From Thalassobius sp965218685 (GTDB taxonomy: Bacteria > Pseudomonadota > Alphaproteobacteria > Rhodobacterales > Rhodobacteraceae): a DNA stretch of 64,000 nucleotides. Positions 39,137 through 48,326 of this stretch are shown piece after piece. The position numbers and the translations under genes were made by a program. Numbering within the stretch: the first letter of the stretch is position 1; the number at the start of each line of letters is the position of its first letter. The stretch is taken from NCBI RefSeq assembly GCF_965218685.1, contig NZ_OZ244657.1, forward strand, positions 1,488,001 through 1,552,000, written 5' to 3'. The notes below the pieces were generated by a model. It worked only from the letters and a program-made list of their open reading frames with translations. It was not told the DNA's origin and ran no database searches.

Positions 39137-41026
39137 TTACTTGGCGTAGCCGATGGTTTGCAGCGCCTCTTTGATCTCGTCCAGGATGACCGGATCATCG
39201 ATGGTGGCGGGCATCTTGAACTCTTTACCATCCGCGATCGAAACCATGGTGCCGCGCAAAATCTTGCCCGAGCGGGTCTTGGGCAAACGATCCACCACGA
39301 CCGCCAGTTTAAAGGCCGCCACGGGTCCGATTTTCTCGCGGACCAGTTTGACGACTTCCTTGACCACCTCGGCGTTGTCGCGATCCGCGCCAGCGTTCAG
39401 GCACAAGAAGCCAACCGGCATCTGGCCTTTCAGCTGGTCGGTCACACCAATCACAGCGCATTCGGCCACATCGGGATGAGAGGCCAGCACTTCCTCCATG
39501 CCGCCGGTAGACAGACGGTGGCCCGCCACGTTGATCACGTCATCGGTGCGCGCCATGATGTAGACATAGCCGTCTTCATCGATCATGCCCGCATCGCCGG
39601 TTTCGTAATAGCCGGGGAAGGTGTTCAGATAGGACTTTTTAAAGCGCTCTTCAGCGTTCCACAGCGTCGGCAGCGTACCCGGAGGCAGCGGTAGCTTGAT
39701 CGCGATCGCGCCCAGGGTGCCCGCGGGTACGGGGTGTCCCGCATCATCCAGGATTTCAACTTCATAACCCGGCATTGGCACGGTAGGAGAGCCCAGCTTG
39801 GTCGGCAGTTCCTCGATCCCAAGGGGGTTCGCGGCGATGGCCCAACCGGTTTCGGTCTGCCACCAGTGATCCACAACGGGCACGTTCAGCTGTTCCTGTG
39901 CCCAGACGATGGTGTCGGGGTCAGCACGCTCGCCGGCCAGGTACACTTGTTTCAGGCAGGACAGATCATATTTTTTGACGTATTCGCCGGTCGGGTCCTC
40001 GCGTTTCACCGCGCGGAAGGCCGTGGGGGCGGTGAAGAACGATTTGACCTTGTGTTCGGAAATCACCCGCCAGAAGGTCCCCGCGTCGGGGGTACCAATG
40101 GGTTTGCCCTCGAAGACGATAGTTGTGTTGCCGTGGATCAGCGGGCCATAGCAGATGTAGCTATGGCCAACGACCCAACCCACGTCCGAGGCCGCCCAGA
40201 ACACATCGCCCGGATCGACGTTATAGAGGTTCTTCATCGTCCAGTTCAGCGCGACCAGCTGGCCTGCGGTGTGGCGGATGACGCCCTTGGGCTGACCCGT
40301 AGTGCCCGAGGTGTACAGGATATAGGCGGGGTGGTCGCCTTCGACCGGGACACATTCGGCCGGCTCGACACCGTATTGGAAGCCGTGCCAGTTGAAGTCA
40401 CGACCGGGGATTAGCTCGGCCACTTCCTGTTCGCGCTGGAAGATGACGGTAAAGTCGGGCTTGTGCTCGGCCAGATCGATGGCGCCGTCCAGCAGAGGCT
40501 TGTAGTGGACCACGCGGCCCGGCTCCAACCCGCAGGATGCAGCGATGATGGCCTTGGGTTTGGCGTCGTCAATCCGCACGGCCAGTTCGTTCGCGGCAAA
40601 GCCACCGAACACGACCGAGTGCACGGCGCCAAGGCGCGCGCAGGCCAGCATGGCCTCAAGCGCTTCGGGGACCATCGGCATGTAGATGATGACGCGGTCG
40701 CCCTTCTCGATGCCCTTGGCCCGCAGCGCGCCGGCCAGGTTGGCAACACGGTTGCGCAGCTCGACATAGCTGATTTCGCGCTTGGTGTGGGTGATGGGCG
40801 AATCGTAGATGATCGCGGTTTGCTCGCCCCGGCCATTTTCGACGTGACGGTCGACGGCGTTCCAGCAGGTGTTAACTTTGGCGTCCTTGAACCATTCGTA
40901 CAGGGGTGCGTTGTCATCGAACAAAGCCTTGGTTGGGGCGCTGTCCCAGTCGATGGCCTGGGCGGCCTCCATCCAGAAACTTTCCGGATCCGATTTCCAG
41001 GCGTTGTACACGTCTTGGTATGCCAT
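39137..41026 (-). CDS. prpE: Propionate-CoA ligase (acetyl-CoA synthetase family)
   Basis: Activates propionate, and in some relatives acrylate, to the CoA thioester with ATP. The 629-residue length and N-terminus AYQDVYNAWKSDPE fit PrpE. The AMP-binding P-loop is YTSGTTGQPKGVIRH and the adenylation core is WWQTETGW. The catalytic Lys lies in PKTRSGKILR. The ATG at 41026 follows GGAGGAGGC. In marine roseobacters PrpE is tied to DMSP and acrylate breakdown. TTTGCAAA motifs upstream hint at propionyl-CoA regulation. Confidence 0.93.
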   Translation of the reverse strand: MAYQDVYNAWKSDPESFWMEAAQAIDWDSAPTKALFDDNAPLYEWFKDAKVNTCWNAVDRHVENGRGEQTAIIYDSPITHTKREISYVELRNRVANLAGALRAKGIEKGDRVIIYMPMVPEALEAMLACARLGAVHSVVFGGFAANELAVRIDDAKPKAIIAASCGLEPGRVVHYKPLLDGAIDLAEHKPDFTVIFQREQEVAELIPGRDFNWHGFQYGVEPAECVPVEGDHPAYILYTSGTTGQPKGVIRHTAGQLVALNWTMKNLYNVDPGDVFWAASDVGWVVGHSYICYGPLIHGNTTIVFEGKPIGTPDAGTFWRVISEHKVKSFFTAPTAFRAVKREDPTGEYVKKYDLSCLKQVYLAGERADPDTIVWAQEQLNVPVVDHWWQTETGWAIAANPLGIEELPTKLGSPTVPMPGYEVEILDDAGHPVPAGTLGAIAIKLPLPPGTLPTLWNAEERFKKSYLNTFPGYYETGDAGMIDEDGYVYIMARTDDVINVAGHRLSTGGMEEVLASHPDVAECAVIGVTDQLKGQMPVGFLCLNAGADRDNAEVVKEVVKLVREKIGPVAAFKLAVVVDRLPKTRSGKILRGTMVSIADGKEFKMPATIDDPVILDEIKEALQTIGYAK

Positions 41027-41119
41027 TGTATGCCTCCTCCTACGGGTTGCAACTTTGGTACGAAGAGCCAGAGATTCCCGCAACAATTTTGGCAAGACAG
41101 CGACAGAATTTCGCACAAG

Positions 41120-41209
41120 TTTGCAGATTTTAGCCAATTTTCACAAAAACACTTTGCAAAAACGTTGAATATATAACGTTTTCGGCGAAGTTGATGTGTA
41201 ATTTGCAAA
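41120..41209 (-). promoter_or_regulatory. TTTGCAAA motif cluster upstream of prpE
   Basis: TTTGCAAA occurs at 41153-41160 and 41202-41209, and TTTGCAGA at 41120-41127, in the A/T-rich region before prpE. TTTGCAAA-N4-TTTGCAAA is the published site of PccR, the propionyl-CoA-responsive regulator of Rhodobacter sphaeroides. The spacing here differs (33 and 49 bases), so the match is to half-sites. A separate AACGTT-N8-AACGTT repeat lies at 41161-41180. Confidence 0.55.
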
Positions 41210-41258
41210 CTTTACCGCATTGGGCCGTTTAGGGCCGTATGCCCCCCGAATACAAAAA

Positions 41259-41282
41259 GGCGGGCCCCGCAGGACCCGCCTT
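41259..41282 (-). terminator. Rho-independent terminator of maeB
   Basis: GGCGGG and CCCGCC form the base of a GC-rich stem with a small mismatch inside. On the minus strand it is followed by TTTTTGT. It lies 22 bases after the maeB stop at 41305. Confidence 0.82.
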
Positions 41283-41304
41283 GGCTGCTAATCCGGTGGT
41301 TGGA

Positions 41305-43584
41305 TCAGCTGTATTGCGTCACCGGAGTGCCCGCAATGGCAGCCATGTTCAGCAGCCCGCGCGCGGTGATCGAGGGCGAGACGATATGCGCCCGGTTGCC
41401 CATGCCCATCAGGATGGGGCCGACCTCCAGTCCGTTGCCCTGAACCTTCAGCGTGTTGCGCACGGCGCTGGCCGTGTCAGCATTGGCAAAGATCAGCACA
41501 TTTGCAGCGCCCTCGATGCGGCTGTTGGGCAGGGCGCGCTCGCGGATTTCCGGGTCCAGAGCGGTGTCCACATTCATCTCGCCTTCGTAGGCGAAATCGC
41601 GCGGACGGCTATCCAGAATTTCCAGGGCCGCGCGCTGACGCAGGCCGGTGCCGGTGTTCAAGTTGCCGAATTGCGATTGCGAGCACAGTGCGATCTTGGG
41701 CTCTAGGCCGAAGCGGCGCACGTGACGAGCCGCACCGATCACGCTGCGGGCGATCTCTTCGGCGGTGGGCTTCTCGTTCACATGGGTGTCAGCGATGAAC
41801 AGAGGACGATCCTCCATGATCATCAAAGACAAGGCGCCATGCGGCTGGCGTGTTTCGTCCGACAGCAGCTGCGTGACATAGTTCAGGTGCCAGCGATACT
41901 GACCGAAGGTGCCGCAAATCAGGCTGTCAGCCTCGTTCCGGTGCACCATGATGGCGGCGATGGCCGTGGTATTGGTGCGCATGATCGCCTTGGCCAGATC
42001 GGGCGTGACGCCGCGGCGCGCCATGACCTCGTGATAGGTCGACCAGTAGTCATAGTACCGCTTGTCATGTTCGGGGTTCACAACGTGGAAATCGCGATCG
42101 GGGCGAACCGTCAGGCCAGCGCGTTCACAGCGGGCCTCGATCACCTCGGGGCGACCGATCAGGATGGGCTGTTCGGTGGTTTCCTCCAGCATGGCCTGAG
42201 CTGTTCGCAGCACGCGTTCATCCTCGCCCTCGGCGAAAACGATGCGGCGGCTGGCGGTGCGGGCGGCCTCAAACACAGGGCGCATGAGCAGGGCAGATTT
42301 GAATACCGACTGGTTCAGCTTGGCCTTGTAGGCTTCCAGATCCGCAAGTGGGCGTGCGGCGACGCCAGTTTCCATCGCGGCCTTCGCAACCGAGGACGAC
42401 ACGACGCTGGACAAACGCGGATCGAAGGGCTTGGGGATCAGGTAATCCACGCCAAAGTTAAGGCGTTCACCCTGATAGGCCGCGGCCGCTTCGGCGCTGG
42501 TGGTGGCGCGGGCCAGTTCGGCGATGCCGTCGATGCAGGCCAGCTGCATCTGGTCGTTGATCTCGGTCGCGCCCACATCCAATGCCCCGCGGAAAATGAA
42601 CGGAAAGCACAAGACGTTGTTAACCTGGTTGGGATAGTCGCTGCGGCCGGTCGCAATGATCGCATCGGGGGCAACTTCACGTGCCAGTTCGGGCAGGATT
42701 TCCGGGGTCGGATTGGCCAGCGCAAAGATCACCGGCTGTTTGGTCATCTTGGCGACCATGTCCTGCGTCAGAACTCCGGGCCCCGACAGGCCCAGGAACA
42801 TGTCCGCGCCTTCGATGACATCGTCCAGTGTCCGCTTGTCCGAGGCTTGGGCAAAGGCCGCTTTCTGAGGGTTCATATCCTCGGTCCGGCCTTCATAGAC
42901 CAGCCCGTGGATGTCGCACAGCCAGACGTTTTCACGTTTAACGCCCAGCTTCAGCAGCATGTTCAGGCAGGCGATTCCCGCAGCGCCGCCGCCGGTGCTG
43001 ACGATCTTGATGTCCTCGAATTTCTTGCCCGCAACGTGCAGGGCATTTTTCGCAGCCGCGCCGACGACAATGGCGGTGCCGTGCTGGTCGTCGTGGAAAA
43101 CGGGGATGTTCATCCGCTCGCGGCAGAGTTTTTCGACAATAAAACAATCAGGAGCCTTGATGTCCTCAAGGTTGATTGCACCAAACGTTGGCTCCATCGC
43201 GCAGACCAGATCGGCCAGCCGCTCGGGGTCGGTTTCATTTAGTTCAATGTCAAAACAATCGATATTGGCGAACTTCTTGAATAGGACAGCTTTGCCCTCC
43301 ATCACCGGTTTGCTGGCCAGCGCCCCGATATTGCCAAGGCCCAGAACGGCCGATCCGTTTGACACGACAGCCACCAGATTGCCGCGCGCCGTGTATTTGC
43401 TGGCGTTTGCGGGGTCTTCCTTGATCTCAAGGCAGGCCTCGGCGACGCCGGGCGAGTAGGCGCGGCTTAGATCGCGTCCATTCGCCAAAGGCTTGGTGGC
43501 GCGGATCTCAAGCTTCCCTGGTTTGGGATACTCATGATAAAACAGCGCCGCGTCGCGCAGCGCCTCTTTCGAATTGTCGGACAT
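41305..43584 (-). CDS. maeB: NADP-dependent malic enzyme with phosphotransacetylase-like domain
   Basis: Decarboxylates malate to pyruvate and makes NADPH. The 759-residue protein has a malic enzyme domain (residues 1 to about 430: SRAYSPGVAEAC, NIPVFHDDQHGTAIV, GGGAAGIACLNMLL) and a C-terminal phosphotransacetylase-like domain (from about 440) thought to be regulatory. This is the common long form of alphaproteobacteria. It lies upstream of prpE on the same strand, but the terminator and 279-base gap make separate transcription likely. Confidence 0.95.
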   Translation of the reverse strand: MSDNSKEALRDAALFYHEYPKPGKLEIRATKPLANGRDLSRAYSPGVAEACLEIKEDPANASKYTARGNLVAVVSNGSAVLGLGNIGALASKPVMEGKAVLFKKFANIDCFDIELNETDPERLADLVCAMEPTFGAINLEDIKAPDCFIVEKLCRERMNIPVFHDDQHGTAIVVGAAAKNALHVAGKKFEDIKIVSTGGGAAGIACLNMLLKLGVKRENVWLCDIHGLVYEGRTEDMNPQKAAFAQASDKRTLDDVIEGADMFLGLSGPGVLTQDMVAKMTKQPVIFALANPTPEILPELAREVAPDAIIATGRSDYPNQVNNVLCFPFIFRGALDVGATEINDQMQLACIDGIAELARATTSAEAAAAYQGERLNFGVDYLIPKPFDPRLSSVVSSSVAKAAMETGVAARPLADLEAYKAKLNQSVFKSALLMRPVFEAARTASRRIVFAEGEDERVLRTAQAMLEETTEQPILIGRPEVIEARCERAGLTVRPDRDFHVVNPEHDKRYYDYWSTYHEVMARRGVTPDLAKAIMRTNTTAIAAIMVHRNEADSLICGTFGQYRWHLNYVTQLLSDETRQPHGALSLMIMEDRPLFIADTHVNEKPTAEEIARSVIGAARHVRRFGLEPKIALCSQSQFGNLNTGTGLRQRAALEILDSRPRDFAYEGEMNVDTALDPEIRERALPNSRIEGAANVLIFANADTASAVRNTLKVQGNGLEVGPILMGMGNRAHIVSPSITARGLLNMAAIAGTPVTQYS

Positions 43585-43735
43585 CGGTTCCTCCCGATTG
43601 AAACTAGTTTAGCCTTAAACAAAAGGCCGAAGAAAGAAAAGAGACGTTAGGTCATCTTAGACCCTATGCCGCAGCCGGTCTTGCAAATCTTTGGAACCAG
43701 ACGCAAAGTTTTGCGCATTACAAAGGAGTCCTGCC

Positions 43736-44128
43736 ATGTCCTTGTTGGATGCTGCCCGCGCTGTGCGGGAAAACGCCTATGCCCCTTATTCGAAATTCAA
43801 GGTCGGTGCGGCCGTCCGCTCGGTCAGTGGCGCTGTCTATTCGGGGTGTAACGTGGAAAACGTCGCTTACCCCGAAGGCACTTGCGCCGAAGCGGGCGCC
43901 ATCGCGGCCATGATCGCCGCAGGCGAGACTGAATTGGTCGAGGTTTGTGTGATCGCCGACAGCCCTCAGCCGGTGACGCCTTGCGGTGGGTGCCGACAAA
44001 AGCTGGCTGAATTCGGTCGCGGCGATGTCACCGTGCGCATGGCCACTGTTGATGGGCCTGAAACCACGGTCACCATCGCTGATCTGCTGCCCGGCGCCTT
44101 CGATCGATCGCACATGGACCGGACCTGA
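43736..44128 (+). CDS. cdd: Cytidine deaminase
   Basis: Zinc enzyme of 130 residues converting cytidine to uridine. The metal site is complete: Cys-Ala-Glu (GTCAEAGAI, catalytic Glu) and the PCGGCRQ pair. ATG at 43736 follows AAAGGAG; an in-frame ATG at 43691 lacks one. It is the first gene of the five-gene nucleoside salvage operon and lies 6 bases before deoA. Confidence 0.95.
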   Translation: MSLLDAARAVRENAYAPYSKFKVGAAVRSVSGAVYSGCNVENVAYPEGTCAEAGAIAAMIAAGETELVEVCVIADSPQPVTPCGGCRQKLAEFGRGDVTVRMATVDGPETTVTIADLLPGAFDRSHMDRT

Positions 44129-44134
44129 ACGCTC

Positions 44135-45439
44135 ATGGACGCCCGTGAGACCTTGATGCGGTTGCGTGACGGGCTGACCCCCGACGATGCCGAACTGCGC
44201 GCCTTTGCGATGGGGCTTGCCGATGGCTCGGTTAGTGATGCGCAGGCCGGGGCGTTTGCCATGGCCGTCTGCACGCGCGGGTTGCCGGGGTCCGGGCGGG
44301 TAACGCTGACCCAAGCCATGCGAGATTCGGGCGACGTTCTGAAATGGGATCTGGATCGCCCCGTGCTGGACAAGCATTCAACCGGAGGCGTGGGCGATTG
44401 TGTTTCGCTGATCCTTGCCCCGGCGCTGGCAGCATGCGGGGCGGCCGTGCCGATGATCTCGGGGCGGGGGCTGGGTCATAGCGGCGGCACACTGGACAAG
44501 CTGGAAGCAATCCCGGGCTTCAGAACGCAAGTTCAAACTGATGAGCTGCGTCAGATCGTTCACCAAATAGGCTGTGCCATCGTCAGTGCCAGCGCGGATA
44601 TCGCACCTGCAGACAAGCGGCTTTATGCGGTGCGCGACGTCACCGGAACGGTCGAAAGCATCGACCTGATCACCGCCTCGATCCTGTCCAAAAAGCTGGC
44701 CGCCGGACTGGAGGGGTTGGTGCTGGACGTCAAAGTTGGCTCGGGTGCGTTCATGAAAACAGCTGACGATGCAAGAGAGTTGGCGCAGAGCCTTGTGACT
44801 ACGGCCAATGGGGCCGGGTGCCGGACCAGCGCGCTGATCACTGATATGTCTCAGCCCCTGGCCTCCAACTTGGGTAACGCACTGGAACTGGCCAGCGTCA
44901 TGCGGGTTCTGTCTGCAGACGCGCAAGATCGGCTGTTGCAGGTGACGCTTGCGCTGGGGGCAGAGCTTTTGGCGCAAGCCGAGATTTATGAAGATGCACA
45001 ATCAGCGTCTGACGCGCTGAAGCGTACCATTGCAGACGGCACTGCAGCCGAGGTTTTTGGCCGGATGATCGCAGCCCAGGGCGGGCCTGTGGATTTCGTC
45101 GAGTCATGGCAGCGATATCTGCCCGCCGCGCCCGTCACCATGGCCGTTCCCGCCCCGGTTTCGGGTTATGTGGCCGGATGGGATGGTGTCACGCTGGGCA
45201 TGGCTGTGGTGCATCTGGGCGGAGGGCGCCAAGTCGAGACCGACCAGATAGACCCAACCGTCGGATTAGAGAACGTGGCGCCTTTGGGCACGCGCGTTCA
45301 GGCCGGTGACCCCGTGGCGGTTATCCATGCAGCGGATCGATCTCAGGCGGAAGTTGCAGTGAGTCGCGTTCAAAAAGCCATTACGATCAACGAGGTAGCG
45401 CCGGTTCAGCCTCTGCTCATCCACGAGAGGATCACCTGA
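44135..45439 (+). CDS. deoA: Thymidine phosphorylase
   Basis: Splits thymidine and deoxyuridine with phosphate to give deoxyribose 1-phosphate. The 434-residue protein contains the family signature KHSTGGVGD (phosphate binding), the glycine-rich stretch SGRGLGHSGGTLDKL, and a C-terminal barrel-sandwich domain. Its stop overlaps the deoB start by one base (TGATG). Confidence 0.95.
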   Translation: MDARETLMRLRDGLTPDDAELRAFAMGLADGSVSDAQAGAFAMAVCTRGLPGSGRVTLTQAMRDSGDVLKWDLDRPVLDKHSTGGVGDCVSLILAPALAACGAAVPMISGRGLGHSGGTLDKLEAIPGFRTQVQTDELRQIVHQIGCAIVSASADIAPADKRLYAVRDVTGTVESIDLITASILSKKLAAGLEGLVLDVKVGSGAFMKTADDARELAQSLVTTANGAGCRTSALITDMSQPLASNLGNALELASVMRVLSADAQDRLLQVTLALGAELLAQAEIYEDAQSASDALKRTIADGTAAEVFGRMIAAQGGPVDFVESWQRYLPAAPVTMAVPAPVSGYVAGWDGVTLGMAVVHLGGGRQVETDQIDPTVGLENVAPLGTRVQAGDPVAVIHAADRSQAEVAVSRVQKAITINEVAPVQPLLIHERIT

Positions 45440-46650
45440 TGCCGCGTGCGTTTCTGGTTGTGATGGATAGCGTTGGCATCGGCGGCGCCCCGGATGCAGA
45501 TCAGTTTTTCAACGGATCCTTGCCGGATACCGGGGCGAACACCGTGGCGCATATTGCACAAGAATGCGCAGCCGGACGGGCCGAGAAGGGGCGCAGCGGC
45601 CCCCTTTGCCTGCCTCAATTAGACGCGATGGGATTGGGGGCGGCGGTGCGGTTGGCCTCGGGTGATGACACGCCGGGTCTGACGCATGATCCCGCTGGCT
45701 TGTGGGGCGCCGCGACCGAGCTGAGCCGGGGCAAGGATACCCCCTCGGGCCATTGGGAACTGGCGGGCGTGCCGGTGCCTTGGGACTGGCATTATTTCCC
45801 CGATTCCTCTCCGGCCATTCCGGCAGATATCACCGACAAAGTTCAGCAAATCTGCGGCGCTGGGGGCGTGTTGGGAAACTGCCATGCCTCGGGCACGCAG
45901 ATCATCGCCACCCATGGCGCCGAGCATCTGCGGACCGGTTGGCCAATCCTGTATACCTCGGCTGACAGTGTGTTGCAGATCGCCGCCCACGAACAGCATT
46001 TCGGCCTGGAACGCTTGTTGAACCTGTGCAAACAGCTGGCGCCCATGGTGCACGAGCGCAAAGTCGGCCGGGTCATCGCGCGGCCGTTTGTGGGCTCTGA
46101 GGCAGAGGGATTCACCCGCACGACAAATCGCAAGGATTTCGCAATCGCCCCGCCCAGCCCGACGTTGTGCGATTGGGTGCAGTCTGCCGGGCGGCCTGTT
46201 TACGCGGTTGGGAAAATCGGGGACATCTTCTCGATGCAGGGGATCGACGAGGTGCGAAAGGGCACGGACGCGCAGTTGATGATGCATCTGTCAGATCTGG
46301 TGGACGAGGCCGCAGACGGCAGCCTGACCTTCGCCAATTTTGTCGAATTCGACAGCCTGTATGGCCACCGCCGCGACGTGTCAGGCTATGCGCGTGCGCT
46401 TGAATGGTTTGACACCGAAGTAGGCAAGATCCTACCTGGTTTGCGCCCGGGTGATTTGCTGTTGATCACCGCAGATCACGGCAATGACCCCACCTGGAGC
46501 GGAACCGATCACACCCGTGAACGGGTGCCTGTTTTGGGCTATGGACTGGGCGCCCAACCTGTTGGCAACGTGATGTTTTCTGATATAGCAGCCTCGGTGG
46601 CGACGCATTTGGGTGTTGCTTCTCTTGGCCCGGGAAAATCGTTCATATGA
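45439..46650 (+). CDS. deoB: Phosphopentomutase
   Basis: Manganese-dependent enzyme of 403 residues (alkaline phosphatase fold) converting deoxyribose and ribose 1-phosphate to the 5-phosphate. Metal residues lie in VVMDSVGIGGAPDA and DHGNDPTWSGTDHTRE. The phosphorylation Thr lies in SRGKDTPSGHWEL. It overlaps deoA by 1 and add by 4 bases. There is no deoC in the operon, so the aldolase step must be encoded elsewhere. Confidence 0.95.
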   Translation: MPRAFLVVMDSVGIGGAPDADQFFNGSLPDTGANTVAHIAQECAAGRAEKGRSGPLCLPQLDAMGLGAAVRLASGDDTPGLTHDPAGLWGAATELSRGKDTPSGHWELAGVPVPWDWHYFPDSSPAIPADITDKVQQICGAGGVLGNCHASGTQIIATHGAEHLRTGWPILYTSADSVLQIAAHEQHFGLERLLNLCKQLAPMVHERKVGRVIARPFVGSEAEGFTRTTNRKDFAIAPPSPTLCDWVQSAGRPVYAVGKIGDIFSMQGIDEVRKGTDAQLMMHLSDLVDEAADGSLTFANFVEFDSLYGHRRDVSGYARALEWFDTEVGKILPGLRPGDLLLITADHGNDPTWSGTDHTRERVPVLGYGLGAQPVGNVMFSDIAASVATHLGVASLGPGKSFI

Positions 46651-47630
46651 GCTGGAAATCCACCCCAAAAATTGAGCTTCACCAGCATATCGAGGGCGCC
46701 GCTCCCCCGGGGTTCATTCGCGGGTTGGCGCAGGAAAAATCGGTCAATCTGGACGGTGTTTTTGACGGACGCGGCCACTATGCCTTTGGCGATTTCGCGC
46801 GTTTTCTACAGGTCTACGAGGCCGCCACCGAGGTGCTGAAAACACCTCAGGATTACCAACGTCTGACCCGCGCCGTGCTGGAACAATGCGCAGATCATGG
46901 GGTGATCTACGCCGAGACCTTTATCAGCCCTGATTTCTGCGGTGGCCGCGACTTGGGCGCTTGGCGCGAGTATCTTCATGCTATCCAAGAGGCCGCGGAC
47001 GAGGCCGAAACTGACATGGGAATTATTCTGCGCGGCATCGTGACCTGCGTGCGTCATTTCGGGCCGGACAAGGCCAAAGAGACTGCAATCTGCGCGGCCG
47101 AAACGGCGGGCGACTGGATTGTGGGTTTCGGCATGGGCGGAGATGAAACCATGGGCACGCAGGGTGACTTCGCATGGGCCTTTGACTGCGCCCGCGAGGC
47201 CGAATTGCGGCTGACCACACATGCGGGCGAATGGGGCGGGCCGAGCGCGATCCGGCAGGCGCTGGAGCTGGGGGTCGACCGCATCGGCCACGGTGTCCGT
47301 GCGATTGAGGATCCGGCTTTGGTCGATCACCTGGCCGAAACGGGCACCGTGCTTGAGGTTTGTCCCGGTTCAAACGTGGCGCTGGGGCTCTATCGTGATT
47401 TTGCCCATCACCCCATTGCACGCCTGCGCGATGCAGGAGTAAAGGTGACAGTATCCACCGATGATCCGCCGTTTTTCCACACAACGATGACGCGGGAATT
47501 CGAAGAGCTGGAGCGCGCTTTTGGCTGGGGCGAAGAAGACTTTGCCGCGCTTACGCAAACATCTCTGGCGGCGGCGTTCTGCGACGAACTCACCCGCGAG
47601 AAACTGAAAAAACGATTGGAGACAGCATGA
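46647..47630 (+). CDS. add: Adenosine deaminase
   Basis: Metal-dependent hydrolase of 327 residues that removes ammonia from adenosine. The H-x-H metal motif is in ELHQHIEGAAPP (most relatives have HVHLDG), THAGEWGG and RIGHGVRAI supply further residues and STDDPPFFHT carries the catalytic Asp pair. It starts in the deoB stop and ends in the upp start (4-base overlaps). An adenosine-like substrate is expected from the operon, but a related base or nucleoside cannot be excluded. Confidence 0.88.
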   Translation: MSWKSTPKIELHQHIEGAAPPGFIRGLAQEKSVNLDGVFDGRGHYAFGDFARFLQVYEAATEVLKTPQDYQRLTRAVLEQCADHGVIYAETFISPDFCGGRDLGAWREYLHAIQEAADEAETDMGIILRGIVTCVRHFGPDKAKETAICAAETAGDWIVGFGMGGDETMGTQGDFAWAFDCAREAELRLTTHAGEWGGPSAIRQALELGVDRIGHGVRAIEDPALVDHLAETGTVLEVCPGSNVALGLYRDFAHHPIARLRDAGVKVTVSTDDPPFFHTTMTREFEELERAFGWGEEDFAALTQTSLAAAFCDELTREKLKKRLETA

Positions 47631-48259
47631 CTGACCACCTTACCGTTGTTGACCACCCGCTGGTGCAGCATAAGCTTTCGATCATGCGCGACAAAGCGAC
47701 CTCGAGCGCCAGTTTCCGTCGCCTTCTGCACGAGATCAGCCAGCTTTTGGCCTATGAAATCACCCGCGAGATGGAAATGACCACCAAAACCGTCGAAACC
47801 CCGATGGAGACGATGGAGGCCCCGGTTCTGGCGGGGAAAAAGATGGCGCTGATCTCGATCTTGCGGGCGGGGAACGGCCTGTTGGACGGTGTGCTGGAGC
47901 TTATCCCGGCCGCGCGTGTTGGCTTTGTGGGTCTATATCGTGACGAGAAAACGCTGGAGCCGGTGCAGTATTACTTCAAGGTGCCCGAGAGCCTTGAGGA
48001 TCGTCTTGTCATCGCCGTGGATCCGATGCTGGCAACGGGCAATTCGTCCGCAGCCGCGATTGACTTGCTGAAGCAGGCAGGCGCCAAGAACATCCGTTTC
48101 ATGTGCCTGTTGGCCGCCCCCGAAGGCGTTGCCCGGATGAAGGAAGCGCACCCCGATGTGCCTATCGTTACGGCCGCTTTGGATCGTTGTCTGAATGACA
48201 AAGGATATATCATGCCGGGACTAGGTGATGCGGGTGACCGGATGTTTGGCACAAAATAA
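47627..48259 (+). CDS. upp: Uracil phosphoribosyltransferase
   Basis: Forms UMP from uracil and PRPP. The 210-residue length is standard. The PRPP loop is DPMLATGNSSAAAIDLL; ISILRAGNGLLDGVL and the C-terminal DAGDRMFGTK complete the signature. It is the last gene of the salvage operon, recycling the uracil freed by cytidine and deoxyuridine breakdown. Confidence 0.96.
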   Translation: MTDHLTVVDHPLVQHKLSIMRDKATSSASFRRLLHEISQLLAYEITREMEMTTKTVETPMETMEAPVLAGKKMALISILRAGNGLLDGVLELIPAARVGFVGLYRDEKTLEPVQYYFKVPESLEDRLVIAVDPMLATGNSSAAAIDLLKQAGAKNIRFMCLLAAPEGVARMKEAHPDVPIVTAALDRCLNDKGYIMPGLGDAGDRMFGTK

Positions 48260-48326
48260 GCTGCAGAGCTTTACTCAAACACCCAAATCGTGCAAGTTTT
48301 GGCAAAAGCCTTTCCATGGGGTCCTC

